Positions 36,087 through 43,776 of a stretch of DNA of 53,883 bases are shown in pieces. The notes under the pieces were generated by a model. The model made no database searches and was not told the origin of the DNA. It saw only the letters and a list, made by a program, of their open reading frames with translations. Position 1 is the stretch's first letter; each line of letters opens with the position of its first letter. Source of the stretch: Actinoplanes sp. TFC3 (GTDB lineage: Bacteria > Actinomycetota > Actinomycetes > Mycobacteriales > Micromonosporaceae); contig NZ_LOJP01000001.1 of NCBI RefSeq assembly GCF_001553785.1, positions 2,706,971 through 2,760,853 on the forward strand. The letters are read 5' to 3'. The translations under genes and the position numbers were made by a program.

Positions 36087-37205
36087 TCAGAACAGCTCGG
36101 TCAGGCGCGCTGCCACCTCGGCCGGCGCCGGAAGCGCCGCGATCTCGGCGCGAAGCCCCGCCGCCGCAGCCCGCGCTTCGTCGTCCTGCAGCAGCGCCTT
36201 GATCGCGGTGGCCCCGGGGAACTCGGAGAACACCCGGGCAACGCCCCGGCGGCGGGTGATCTCGGCGTTCAGCACCCGCTGGGGACCCTCGGGCACCACG
36301 ATCTGTGGTACGCCCAGTGCGGCGCAGGTCAGCGTGGTGCCGTCGCCCCCGTGATGGATGACTGCGGTGGTCGTGGGCAGGATGGTGTGCAACGGCAGCC
36401 AGCCGGTCACCCGGACGTTGGCGGGCAGGCCGGCGGCCGCAGCGGCGCCCGCCTGCCCGAGCGTGACCACGAACTCCGCGTCCACCTGCGTGGCGATCCG
36501 GGCGATGCGCCCGAGCAACTCGGGGGCCGCCGAGCCGGGCAGCAGGGATCCGGCCGACACGATGATCCGTGGGCGGTCGCCGGGTTGCCAGGCCCAGCCG
36601 GGAACCGCCGCGCCGCCGTTGTAGGGCACGAACCGCATGGCGATGCCGGGAGGAGGTTTGTCGTCGGCCAGGGCATCGGGGGCGATGCCGATGGTCTGCA
36701 CGTTGTCCGGCACCGCGACGCCGTGCCGGCGGAAGGCGACGCCGGCCGGCAACTCGCGCACCAGGTCGGGGCCGAACCGCACGATGCCGACGTCGAACGA
36801 GATCACCGGCACGTGGTGCACCGCGCCCGCCAGCAGCCCCACCGCGAAGACCGAGTCGGAGATGATCAGATCAGCAGCGAAGCGGGCCGCCGCGTCGAGG
36901 TGGACATCCACGTAGCGGTCCCAAACGGCCACGATCGACGGCTTGCGCCGGGCCATGTCCGCGGCGGGGTCACCCTCGAAAGGGCGGAACAACTCGGGTG
37001 CGTCGCTCACAAAGGTGAACAACATCTGTTGCGAGGTGACACCGGGCAGCGCGTCCAGTACGGCAAGTCCGGCCTGCGCCACGGCCACTGCGTCGCCGGA
37101 GGCGGCGAACGCGACTTCGTGCCCGGCGGCGCGGCAGGCCCAGGCCAGCGGCACCATGGGGTAGGCGTGACCGATAGCCGGCGCGGGCAGGAACAAAATG
37201 CGCAT
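36087..37205 (-). CDS. GT1-family glycosyltransferase
   Basis: A 372-residue GT-B glycosyltransferase of the antibiotic type. The N-terminus MRILFLPAPAIGHAYPMVPL is typical of acceptor domains. The donor site shows PRIIVSAGSLLPG and the sugar-nucleotide motif HHGGDGTTLTCAALGVPQIV starting at His284. Relatives such as CalG1-4 attach deoxysugars to enediynes. Only one glycosyltransferase is visible in this window, although a nucleotidylyltransferase (48986) also supports glycosylation. The start is the ATG with GGGGGA upstream; the longer frame adds 26 unrelated residues. It begins the operon leading to the exporter. Confidence 0.94.
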   Translation of the reverse strand: MRILFLPAPAIGHAYPMVPLAWACRAAGHEVAFAASGDAVAVAQAGLAVLDALPGVTSQQMLFTFVSDAPELFRPFEGDPAADMARRKPSIVAVWDRYVDVHLDAAARFAADLIISDSVFAVGLLAGAVHHVPVISFDVGIVRFGPDLVRELPAGVAFRRHGVAVPDNVQTIGIAPDALADDKPPPGIAMRFVPYNGGAAVPGWAWQPGDRPRIIVSAGSLLPGSAAPELLGRIARIATQVDAEFVVTLGQAGAAAAAGLPANVRVTGWLPLHTILPTTTAVIHHGGDGTTLTCAALGVPQIVVPEGPQRVLNAEITRRRGVARVFSEFPGATAIKALLQDDEARAAAAGLRAEIAALPAPAEVAARLTELF

Positions 37206-37273
37206 GGGTGATCCCCCGTCAAGAGGCGTGCGACCCCGGGAACTCCACAGTGGCCAGGCAGTTCGTCGTTGAC

Positions 37274-37316
37274 GATCAGTCATTCTTGGCTATCGGTTAC
37301 CGTAGCATAGCTGATC
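37274..37316. promoter_or_regulatory. Nested inverted repeats upstream of the glycosyltransferase operon
   Basis: GATCAG (37274-37279) mirrors CTGATC (37311-37316), and GCTAT (37289-37293) mirrors ATAGC (37307-37311) inside it, around a CGGTTACCG palindrome. The block starts about 70 bp upstream of the glycosyltransferase start, in a 299-bp divergent gap. It is a likely promoter or operator, with no regulator assigned. Confidence 0.4.
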
Positions 37317-37412
37317 CGAAATGGACCCGCCCGGTGCGCAAGGCATCCTTAATCGCCTGTTCGTGACGGGTTTGCGGCCGCGATCTGCGGCTTGCCAGGT
37401 CGAAACGATCGG

Positions 37413-37428
37413 CATATCTTTGTAAAGC
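37413..37428 (+). promoter_or_regulatory. CATATCTTTGTAAAGC operator-like site
   Basis: The core CTTTGTAAAG is identical to the site at 6068, and the 16-base block differs at two positions from the one at 41181. It lies about 77 bp upstream of the methyltransferase ATG at 37505. The shared sequence in three separate promoters suggests one regulator. Confidence 0.6.
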
Positions 37429-37504
37429 TTAAGAGCCGGTGCGGTCCGTTGCCGCACGGGTCTCGGACGCCATCCCGCCCGCCGGTGCTCCTCAGGAGGC
37501 TCGC

Positions 37505-38356
37505 ATGGTTCAGGCGTACCGTCCCACGACCGACGAGGTGATCGCCTTCTACGACCACGCGGTCCCCATGATCAACCGCTTGGTCGGTGACAACGTCCAC
37601 CTCGGTTACTGGACGTCGCCCGAGGATCCGAGCTCGGTCCAGCAGGCCACCGACCGGCTCACCGACATGATGGTCGGACGGCTGGGGGCCGGACCGGGTG
37701 CCACGGTGCTCGACCTGGGATGCGGGCTGGGGGCGCCGGCGGTGCGCCTCGCCCGAGCCGCCGACGTGCGCGTCACCGGGGTGGCCACCAGCTCGGTGCT
37801 GATCGGCAAGGCTCAGGAAGCCGCCCGGACGGCCGGGGTCAGCGATCGCGTCGGCTTCCAGGTCGCCGATGCGCTGTCTCTGCCGTTCGAGGACAGTTCC
37901 TTCGATGCCGTGCTGGCCATCGAGTCCATCGTGCACATGACCGATCTGCCCCGGGTCTTCGGCGAGGTGAGCCGGGTGCTCAAACCCGGCGGCCGGATCG
38001 TGTTGACCATCTTTTTCCAGAAGGAGCCGTTGCAGGGGCACGCCGCGCAAGTGGTGGAGGCATACCGGCGGCTCTCGCTCAACGGCGAGTTGCTGCTGCC
38101 CGAGGACTTCCCGCCGTTGCTGCGCACCGCAGGGCTGCACCAGGTCGAATTCCTCGACATCACCCGGCAGACCATGCGCCACCACCGCGAGATGATCGCC
38201 AACGTCGAGAAGCAGCGCTTCGAGTTGGAAGAACTCTACGGCACCGAGATGGTGCACACCTTCGTCTCCGTCTTCGAGGACTGCTTGGCGATCGACGAGC
38301 CCGGCTACCTGCTCCTCACCGCGGAACGCGCCCGGGAAACGGCCGGTCCGGTCTGA
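37505..38356 (+). CDS. SAM-dependent methyltransferase (RebM-like)
   Basis: A 283-residue class I methyltransferase with the lid motif NVHLGYWTSPEDPSSV, the SAM loop TVLDLGCGLGAPAVRLAR (about 64-81), VTGVATSSVLIGKA and FDAVLAIESIVHMTDLPRVF. It is closest within the window to the gene at 35213. AGGAGG precedes the ATG. It is monocistronic or leads into the SELENBP-like gene 63 bp downstream. An O-methyltransferase acting on a sugar or aromatic hydroxyl is expected from the family; the substrate is not identifiable. Confidence 0.9.
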   Translation: MVQAYRPTTDEVIAFYDHAVPMINRLVGDNVHLGYWTSPEDPSSVQQATDRLTDMMVGRLGAGPGATVLDLGCGLGAPAVRLARAADVRVTGVATSSVLIGKAQEAARTAGVSDRVGFQVADALSLPFEDSSFDAVLAIESIVHMTDLPRVFGEVSRVLKPGGRIVLTIFFQKEPLQGHAAQVVEAYRRLSLNGELLLPEDFPPLLRTAGLHQVEFLDITRQTMRHHREMIANVEKQRFELEELYGTEMVHTFVSVFEDCLAIDEPGYLLLTAERARETAGPV

Positions 38357-38419
38357 CGGCCGCGCCGTCGGCGTCCCGGGTGTCTTACCGATCAAGAACA
38401 GTGTCTGCTAGGGGGAAGC

Positions 38420-40186
38420 ATGCCGAGGAATCGGTACAGATCTCAAACCCGGCGCAGTGGCCTGAGCCTTTTCGCGCTCGCGAGCGCCGTGGTGCTGATT
38501 TCCGGCGGCACGGCCGGAGCGGTGCCTTCCGGGGCTGTCGAACGGCTCGGAAACGTGCGCTCCAGCGTCGTCGGGACAGACGGTGTCACCTACACAGCCA
38601 TCAACCATACGATCCGGTACGCCCACAGCAACCAGGCCCACCAATGGCTGCTGGTCTGGGCCGGCGGCACGGCCTCCGGCGACACCCCGGACCCGGACTT
38701 TCTTGCGGTGGTCGACGCATCCGCCACCTCACCCTCGTACGGCAAAGTGGTGAACACCGTGACCCTGGGGCCGCTCAAGGGAAACGAGCCGCACCACATG
38801 CAGTACACGTGGCACCAGGGTCAGTCGTTGTACGCCGGCGGGATCCTGAGCGACACCACGTTCGTCTTCGACACCTCGCGACTGCCCGAGCTGCGGCTCA
38901 GCGGGGTGAACACGCCGATGGACACGCCGTGCGGCACCGCCCCCGACGCGTTCTGGGTGCTCAGCGACAACACAGCGTACGGCACGTACATGGGCGGTCC
39001 CAACGTGAGCGGGCCGTGCCGCTACAGCAACGGCGAGGTCCGTACGGGCAACGGGTTCGCCGGCACGCCGGGTGAGGTCGTGCGCATCAACTCGTCGGGG
39101 CGCACGCTCAGCGAGACCGCGGCTGCGCTGCCCACACCCGAGGACGCGGTGACCTGCCCGTCCGTACCGTCGCTGCCCGTTCCGTCCTGCGCCAACCCGC
39201 ACGGTATCGGCGTACGCGAGGACCTCAACCGGATGGTGACCAGCGACTACGTCGAGATCCGCAACGTCGTCGCGCCCACCGAGGGCTCCAGGAACCCCTA
39301 CCTGTCGCGCGACACCGTGCGGATCTGGGACATCGCCCACCGCAACCGGCCGAAACTGCTGTCGGTGTCCCACCTGCCGAAGGGGCCGCGCCCGCCGGAC
39401 CCGGACGCGTATTCCGACGAGCAGCGCATGGTGATGGAGACCGCGCTGACGCATGAGCGCAAGCACCGGGGTGCGTTCGCTTCCACCATGCAGGGCGGCA
39501 GCGTCTTCTACACGCCGGACATCACCGCGGCCAAGCCGGTGTGGCGCGAGGTCTTCGACGACACGGCGGCCTACCGGTCGTTCCAGCCGGACGGACCGCT
39601 GAGCGGGGCCTTCGACGGCGGTAGCTGGCTGCAACTGAGCCCCGACGACCGTTATCTGTACCACGCGGTGATGGGCACCAACGGCTTCCTGCCGCGCGCC
39701 GAGCAGACCGGCATGGTCTACGTGCTGGACGTCCGCAAGCTGATCGGCTCCGGGGCAGGCGCCCGCTGTTCGGTTGACGAGCTGGCCGAGGTGGAACGCG
39801 GTGGCTTCGAGCCGGACTGCCCGAAACTCATCAACGCCGTACCCATCCGGGACACCACGTCGACCGCCATCGGTGTCGGCCCGCACTGGGGTGCCTTGGA
39901 CAACTTCGCCACCGACGCGCGCGGCGTCATCAAGGAGACCCGGCATCCCGACCGGCTCGCGGTGGCCAACTACTTCGTGGCCCCCACCGGGATCGACGGC
40001 GACCACCGGATCTGCATGCTGCACCAGGGGGTGAACGGCTCGCTGAGCATCGACCAGAGGTTCCGTGACGAGTTCACCGGTCAGCCGTGCCTGCAGTTCA
40101 ACCGCACGACCTGGCCACACGGCGCCACCGGCTTTGCCCGCCCGCACGGCGTACTGTTCGCCGCCTCGAGCCCCCGGCGCCACTAG
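38420..40186 (+). CDS. Secreted SELENBP1/methanethiol-oxidase-like protein
   Basis: A 588-residue protein with an N-terminal signal peptide (RSGLSLFALASAVVLISG then GTAGAVPSG, cleavage near residue 34). The body matches the selenium-binding-protein/methanethiol oxidase family: PDFLAVVDASA, GNEPHHMQYTW, GGILSDTTFVFDTS and CANPHGIGV, with recurring His residues expected to bind copper. Characterised bacterial homologues oxidise methanethiol to formaldehyde, hydrogen peroxide and sulfide. Finding it with a methionine-lyase-like enzyme and a cysteine desulfurase supports a methanethiol-related theme: either thiol detoxification outside the cell or sulfur chemistry on the product. ATG preceded by GGGGGAA. 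A very long hairpin follows the stop. Confidence 0.82.
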   Translation: MPRNRYRSQTRRSGLSLFALASAVVLISGGTAGAVPSGAVERLGNVRSSVVGTDGVTYTAINHTIRYAHSNQAHQWLLVWAGGTASGDTPDPDFLAVVDASATSPSYGKVVNTVTLGPLKGNEPHHMQYTWHQGQSLYAGGILSDTTFVFDTSRLPELRLSGVNTPMDTPCGTAPDAFWVLSDNTAYGTYMGGPNVSGPCRYSNGEVRTGNGFAGTPGEVVRINSSGRTLSETAAALPTPEDAVTCPSVPSLPVPSCANPHGIGVREDLNRMVTSDYVEIRNVVAPTEGSRNPYLSRDTVRIWDIAHRNRPKLLSVSHLPKGPRPPDPDAYSDEQRMVMETALTHERKHRGAFASTMQGGSVFYTPDITAAKPVWREVFDDTAAYRSFQPDGPLSGAFDGGSWLQLSPDDRYLYHAVMGTNGFLPRAEQTGMVYVLDVRKLIGSGAGARCSVDELAEVERGGFEPDCPKLINAVPIRDTTSTAIGVGPHWGALDNFATDARGVIKETRHPDRLAVANYFVAPTGIDGDHRICMLHQGVNGSLSIDQRFRDEFTGQPCLQFNRTTWPHGATGFARPHGVLFAASSPRRH

Positions 40187-40200
40187 GACCTGGATACCGC

Positions 40201-40259
40201 CCAGCCCAAGCCCCCCGCCGGTGACCGGATCGGTCACCGGCGGGGTGCTTGGGCTGGGG
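40201..40259. terminator. Exceptionally long bidirectional hairpin terminator
   Basis: About 27 paired bases with one mismatch (C40213 against T40247) enclose a 5-base loop. The inner arms are CCCCGCCGGTGACC and GGTCACCGGCGGGG, the outer arms CCCAGCCCAAGC and GCTTGGGCTGGG. It lies between convergent gene ends 40186 and 40269. Confidence 0.9.
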
Positions 40260-40268
40260 CGGTCGCCT

Positions 40269-41129
40269 TCAGCGGACCGCTCTGATGAGGTTGGTGCTGC
40301 TGGGCAGCTGCACCGTGCCGTCCGCAGCCACATAGGGCTCGGCCGCCGCGGCGACCAGTTGCCAGGTGGCGGGATCCCCGGCATCGCCGAACCGCTGCTG
40401 CAGCATCTGCTGCATCATCGGTGGCGACATGTCCCTGACGAACGCGGCATACCGCTGCGGCGACGACACGCTGAACGGCACCATGAACTCGGCGACCGTG
40501 ACCGCGGAGAAACCGGCGCCGGTGAATTCCGTCCGGATCTTCTCCGGGTCGACCATGCCGCTCGGCCCCGGAGCCCCCGGCGGGGGAGTGGGCAGCTCGA
40601 GCCGCGCGGCCAGCACAGTGCCGCCCAGCGTCATCATCGGGGACCGGTGATCGGGGCCCCACGTCACCGCAGCCAGCACCCCGTCGTCGGTGAGCAACTC
40701 CCGCAGCCGCCGGAACAATGCGGGCCGGTCGGCGGAGAACATGAGCCCCCACCGGCTGAGGATGACGTCATAGGAGCCGGGGGCCAGCTCGACATCATCG
40801 GCATCGGCGACCCGGAACTCGACGTGCGGCTGGTCGTCCGCGCGTTTGCGGGCTGCCGCGATCATGTCGGAAGCCAGGTCGATGCCCGTGACCGAGCCGG
40901 AATCGCCGACCACCTGGGCAGCGCTCAGCGCGGTGTCACCGGTGCCGCAGGCCACGTCGAGCACTCGCTGCCCGCGGCGCAGCCCGCTGAGGCGGAGCAG
41001 TTCCCGGTCGAGCAGCCGGGCGCCGGCGGCGAACTCGGGTGGCAGGTCGCTCCAGACCTCGCTGGCGGAATTCCACAGTGCTCGCTGACCGGCCTTGAAC
41101 TTCACCGGATCGAAACCGGGTGCGGTCAT
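40269..41129 (-). CDS. SAM-dependent methyltransferase (UbiE/ArsM-like), paralogue B
   Basis: A 286-residue methyltransferase with the SAM motif RVLDVACGTGDTALSAAQ, VTGIDLASDMIAAARKRA and YDVILSRWGLMFSADRPAL. Its length and several segments (LSRxGLMF, SPMMTLGGT, GAPGPSGMVDPEK) mirror the gene at 28070, indicating a duplicated methyltransferase within the cluster. The start is the ATG giving MTAPGFDPVKFKAGQ; a CTTAGTGAAG operator-like site lies about 57 bp upstream. It is the only gene between the long terminator and that promoter. The substrate is unknown. Confidence 0.9.
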   Translation of the reverse strand: MTAPGFDPVKFKAGQRALWNSASEVWSDLPPEFAAGARLLDRELLRLSGLRRGQRVLDVACGTGDTALSAAQVVGDSGSVTGIDLASDMIAAARKRADDQPHVEFRVADADDVELAPGSYDVILSRWGLMFSADRPALFRRLRELLTDDGVLAAVTWGPDHRSPMMTLGGTVLAARLELPTPPPGAPGPSGMVDPEKIRTEFTGAGFSAVTVAEFMVPFSVSSPQRYAAFVRDMSPPMMQQMLQQRFGDAGDPATWQLVAAAAEPYVAADGTVQLPSSTNLIRAVR

Positions 41130-41180
41130 GACGCGACTCCCTTCGACAAGCGGATCCCTGCGACACGCGGAGGCTTGCAC

Positions 41181-41196
41181 CATATCTTAGTGAAGC
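41181..41196 (-). promoter_or_regulatory. CATATCTTAGTGAAGC operator-like site
   Basis: It differs from the block at 37413 at only two positions and shares the CTTnGTnAAG pattern with 6068. It lies in the 74-bp gap between the mini-protein gene and the methyltransferase at 40269, about 57 bp upstream of the latter's start. Confidence 0.55.
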
Positions 41197-41203
41197 ATCT
41201 GCC

Positions 41204-41425
41204 TCAGCCGGCTGCCTCGGCGAGAGCGGCATCGCAGGCGGAGCAATTCGGCTGTCCCTGCCCCGGCACATACGAAGATCCAGTTGGTACGTAAGCCTGA
41301 CCGGCCAGACCGCACACGGTGGCCGGCCACAAGTTCCCGCCGTACGAGGCCACGGCATGCATCCGGGCGCACTGGCCTTTCAGGTTGTATTCGACGGCTT
41401 TGACCAGCCGGGGCTCAGGCAGCAT
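41204..41425 (-). CDS. Cys-rich 73-residue mini-protein, possible zinc-binding
   Basis: A small soluble protein at the end of the substrate-binding/propeller operon. It overlaps the propeller gene by 11 bp, which supports real translation. Cys19, His23, Cys38, Cys61 and Cys64 (the last pair as NCSAC) suggest a zinc site, in the style of small actinobacterial zinc-ribbon proteins with a late CxxC. The middle MHAVASYGGNLWPATVCG is reminiscent of those families. I know no function. A cofactor-like accessory for the propeller or binding proteins, or a regulator, is conceivable. Confidence 0.65.
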   Translation of the reverse strand: MLPEPRLVKAVEYNLKGQCARMHAVASYGGNLWPATVCGLAGQAYVPTGSSYVPGQGQPNCSACDAALAEAAG

Positions 41426-42068
41426 TGGCCGGCTCCGTCAGGTCCTCGACGCACAGGGCCTTCAGCTCCCGGGCGGGGAAGTCGCAGTACCAGATGTATT
41501 CGCCGTCGTACGTCAGCCCGGTGGGGCGGCCCTCCACGCGTACCCGGGCGAGGGGACGGCCGCTTTGCCGATCGATGGCGTGCACCAGACCGGCCTCGTA
41601 CTCGCCGAACACGATCAGTTCGGGGGTGCAGGTGAGACCCGAGGGCGGTGCCTCGATGGGGATCTCGCGCTGCACGGTCATCGTGGCGAAGTCGCGGAGT
41701 TGCACGACATCGGGGGAACGCAACGACATCCACATGCCTTCGGGCGCAGCTTCCACCCCGCACAGCCGCCCACTGGGGGGCGCAACGGTGACGTGGCCCA
41801 GCACCTGCCCGGTGCGGGGGTCGATGCGTACCAGGCGTTTCGGGCGGCCACCGATCTGGTGGAGCTCACCGTTGTGCACGGTCAAGTCGGCGCGTACCCA
41901 GGGATTTGGCAGGGACCGGCGGACCTCGCCGGATGCCGGGTCGATGGCGGAGATGAGCTCGCCGTCCTGATCGGAGTGCCAGAACACCTCGCCGTCGAAG
42001 GTGAGCCCGCACATGTAGCTGCCGGGCGCCGGCAGCGAACGTTGCACGGCTGCCGTCGGTGTTGTCAT
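41415..42068 (-). CDS. Small cytosolic beta-propeller-like protein, paralogue 2 of 3
   Basis: A 217-residue protein with five blade-like units: MCGLTFDGEVFWHSD...AIDPASGEV, VRADLTVHNGELHQI...RIDPRTGQV, LCGVEAAPEGMWMSL, PSGLTCTPELIVFGE...AIDRQSGRP and RPTGLTYDGEYIWYCDF. No signal peptide is present. It is more diverged than the other two paralogues but shares the CGLT start blade and the WYCD end blade. ATG overlaps the preceding substrate-binding-protein stop (ATGA), and the next small gene overlaps its end, so it is tightly coupled to a putative ligand-binding pair. That context favours a binding or sequestration role over catalysis; this is inference. Confidence 0.85.
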   Translation of the reverse strand: MTTPTAAVQRSLPAPGSYMCGLTFDGEVFWHSDQDGELISAIDPASGEVRRSLPNPWVRADLTVHNGELHQIGGRPKRLVRIDPRTGQVLGHVTVAPPSGRLCGVEAAPEGMWMSLRSPDVVQLRDFATMTVQREIPIEAPPSGLTCTPELIVFGEYEAGLVHAIDRQSGRPLARVRVEGRPTGLTYDGEYIWYCDFPARELKALCVEDLTEPANAA

Positions 42069-43774
42069 AGCGGGAACTCCTCGCGGTCGGTGGGGCCGTC
42101 CAGCCACAGGTTTGTCAGGTCTCCGTTGAGCACCGGGTACGGCAACCAGCTACGAACCCGGCTCGCGTGCAGCCAGTACTGGTGCGCGAAGAGAATCGGC
42201 ACGACAGCGCTGTCCCGCAGGATCTCGGCTTCGGCGCGGCGGAACAACTCGTCGGCGAGGTTCTGGTCGGCACTGCTGAGAGCCTCGGTGATCAACCGGT
42301 CGGTCTGGGCGCTGCGGTAGTGCCCGAAGTTGGTTCCCCAGCCGTCGTCGCCCGAGGCAGCCGAGCTGTCGAACAGTGCCTGGAGGTATACCCGGCCGTT
42401 GTGCCCGTGCCAGTCCGGTTCCCACCCGGTCAAGGCGATGTCCCACCGGTTGTCGCGCGCGGCCTGCGGTGCCGCCAGGTAGGAGCCGAACAACTCGCCG
42501 ATCGAGGCGGGTACCAGGTCGGCGGTGATCCCGGCGCGGGCGAGCGCGTCCCGTACGACCGCTGCGGTTTCCGGATGGATGTCGCGGTTGCGGAACACCA
42601 GCTTGAGCGTGAGCCCGTGCGGATAGCCGGCCTGGTTCAGCAGTTGCCGGGCTCTTCCGGGATCGCCCCGCCCACCCGGCGTCGCATACGGCGCGAACGG
42701 CCGGTGCGCGGTGCACAGCGGCGGCAGGATCTGATCGGCTATGTCGTTGAGCCGCGGGCCGCCCCAGACCCGCGACACCTCGGCCTTGTCCACCGCGTAC
42801 TGCAGGGCCCGACGTACCTCGGGTTTGGCCAGGGCATGCCCGGCGGTGCCGGACCACATGTTGATGACCAGGTACGGACTGAGCAGCCCGGCCGGGTAGA
42901 CCTCCAGCCGCGTGTCGCCGGTCGCGAACAGCTCGTCCAGGCGTTCGGTCGGCGGCTGGATGTCCCACAGCATGTCCGCCTCGCCCGCCATCACCATGGC
43001 GTAGCACTTGTCCTCGCCGAGTCCCTCGTGAACGAGGATCTCGTCGACGTAGGCGGCCCGGATGTCGTCGCTGGCCGGCGTCCAGGCGGCGCTGCGGGTG
43101 AGCGCGATCGTCTCGCCGGGGGTGTAACCGGCGATCCGGTAGGGCCCACAGGAGATGATCCGCTGTTCCTGCCCGGGGCTGCCCGGGACCCCGCGCAGGT
43201 ATTCCGCCGGGGCCGGGGTGGCAAACGGCAGGGCGAGGATGTTGAGCAGGTCGGGGACCGGCCGGATGCTCGTCAGCGTGAGACTTCGCTCGTCGTGCAC
43301 CCGCAGCCCCGCGACCGGTGTGGTCTCCAGCGCGTCGGCGATGATCGCCGGATCCTTGCCCGCCGCGGCCAGCCGGTCGCGGAACTCGGCGAGCCCGTCG
43401 ATTGTGCTCATGAAATAGGGCAGCCCCGGGCTGGGCGCGAGCGGATGGGCGAGCCGCTTGATGCCACGGACGACGTCCTGGGCGGTGAGCGTGCGGATGC
43501 CGGTGGGCGCGTCCCAGCACACATTCTCCTTGAGCGTGAACCGGTAGCGCCGGCCGTCCTGCTCCGGCACGGGGGCCGTGGTCGCCAGGTCGGGCACGAT
43601 CACGGCGGTGGCCGCGCGGTCGCGGCTGGAGCGGTAGGTGACCAGCTGGCGGGTGTAGGCCCGGATGATGCCTCGGGTCACGGTGTGATAGGCCAGCGCC
43701 GGATCGAGGAAGTCGACGTCACCGGCGCCGACCATGGTCAGAGTGCCGCCGTACCGCGGGGCCCCGGTGTTCAT
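42065..43774 (-). CDS. Oligopeptide-binding-type (SBP_bac_5) protein without signal peptide, copy 2
   Basis: A 569-residue family 5 extracellular-solute-binding fold: it begins MNTGAPRYGGTLTMVGAG, directly in the mature domain, with no signal sequence or lipobox. Family segments are clear: ENVCWDAPTG with LTAQDVVRGI (domain I), SCGPYRIAGYTPG, VRRALQYAVDKAEVSRV and DIALTGWEPDWHGHNG near the hinge. GGAGGA precedes the ATG, 2 bp after the previous stop. It is the tandem partner of the next gene upstream. No ABC permease or ATPase is in the window, so it probably works inside the cell as a binding protein; enediyne or peptide sequestration is a hypothesis. Confidence 0.88.
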   Translation of the reverse strand: MNTGAPRYGGTLTMVGAGDVDFLDPALAYHTVTRGIIRAYTRQLVTYRSSRDRAATAVIVPDLATTAPVPEQDGRRYRFTLKENVCWDAPTGIRTLTAQDVVRGIKRLAHPLAPSPGLPYFMSTIDGLAEFRDRLAAAGKDPAIIADALETTPVAGLRVHDERSLTLTSIRPVPDLLNILALPFATPAPAEYLRGVPGSPGQEQRIISCGPYRIAGYTPGETIALTRSAAWTPASDDIRAAYVDEILVHEGLGEDKCYAMVMAGEADMLWDIQPPTERLDELFATGDTRLEVYPAGLLSPYLVINMWSGTAGHALAKPEVRRALQYAVDKAEVSRVWGGPRLNDIADQILPPLCTAHRPFAPYATPGGRGDPGRARQLLNQAGYPHGLTLKLVFRNRDIHPETAAVVRDALARAGITADLVPASIGELFGSYLAAPQAARDNRWDIALTGWEPDWHGHNGRVYLQALFDSSAASGDDGWGTNFGHYRSAQTDRLITEALSSADQNLADELFRRAEAEILRDSAVVPILFAHQYWLHASRVRSWLPYPVLNGDLTNLWLDGPTDREEFPL

Positions 43775-43776
43775 GC

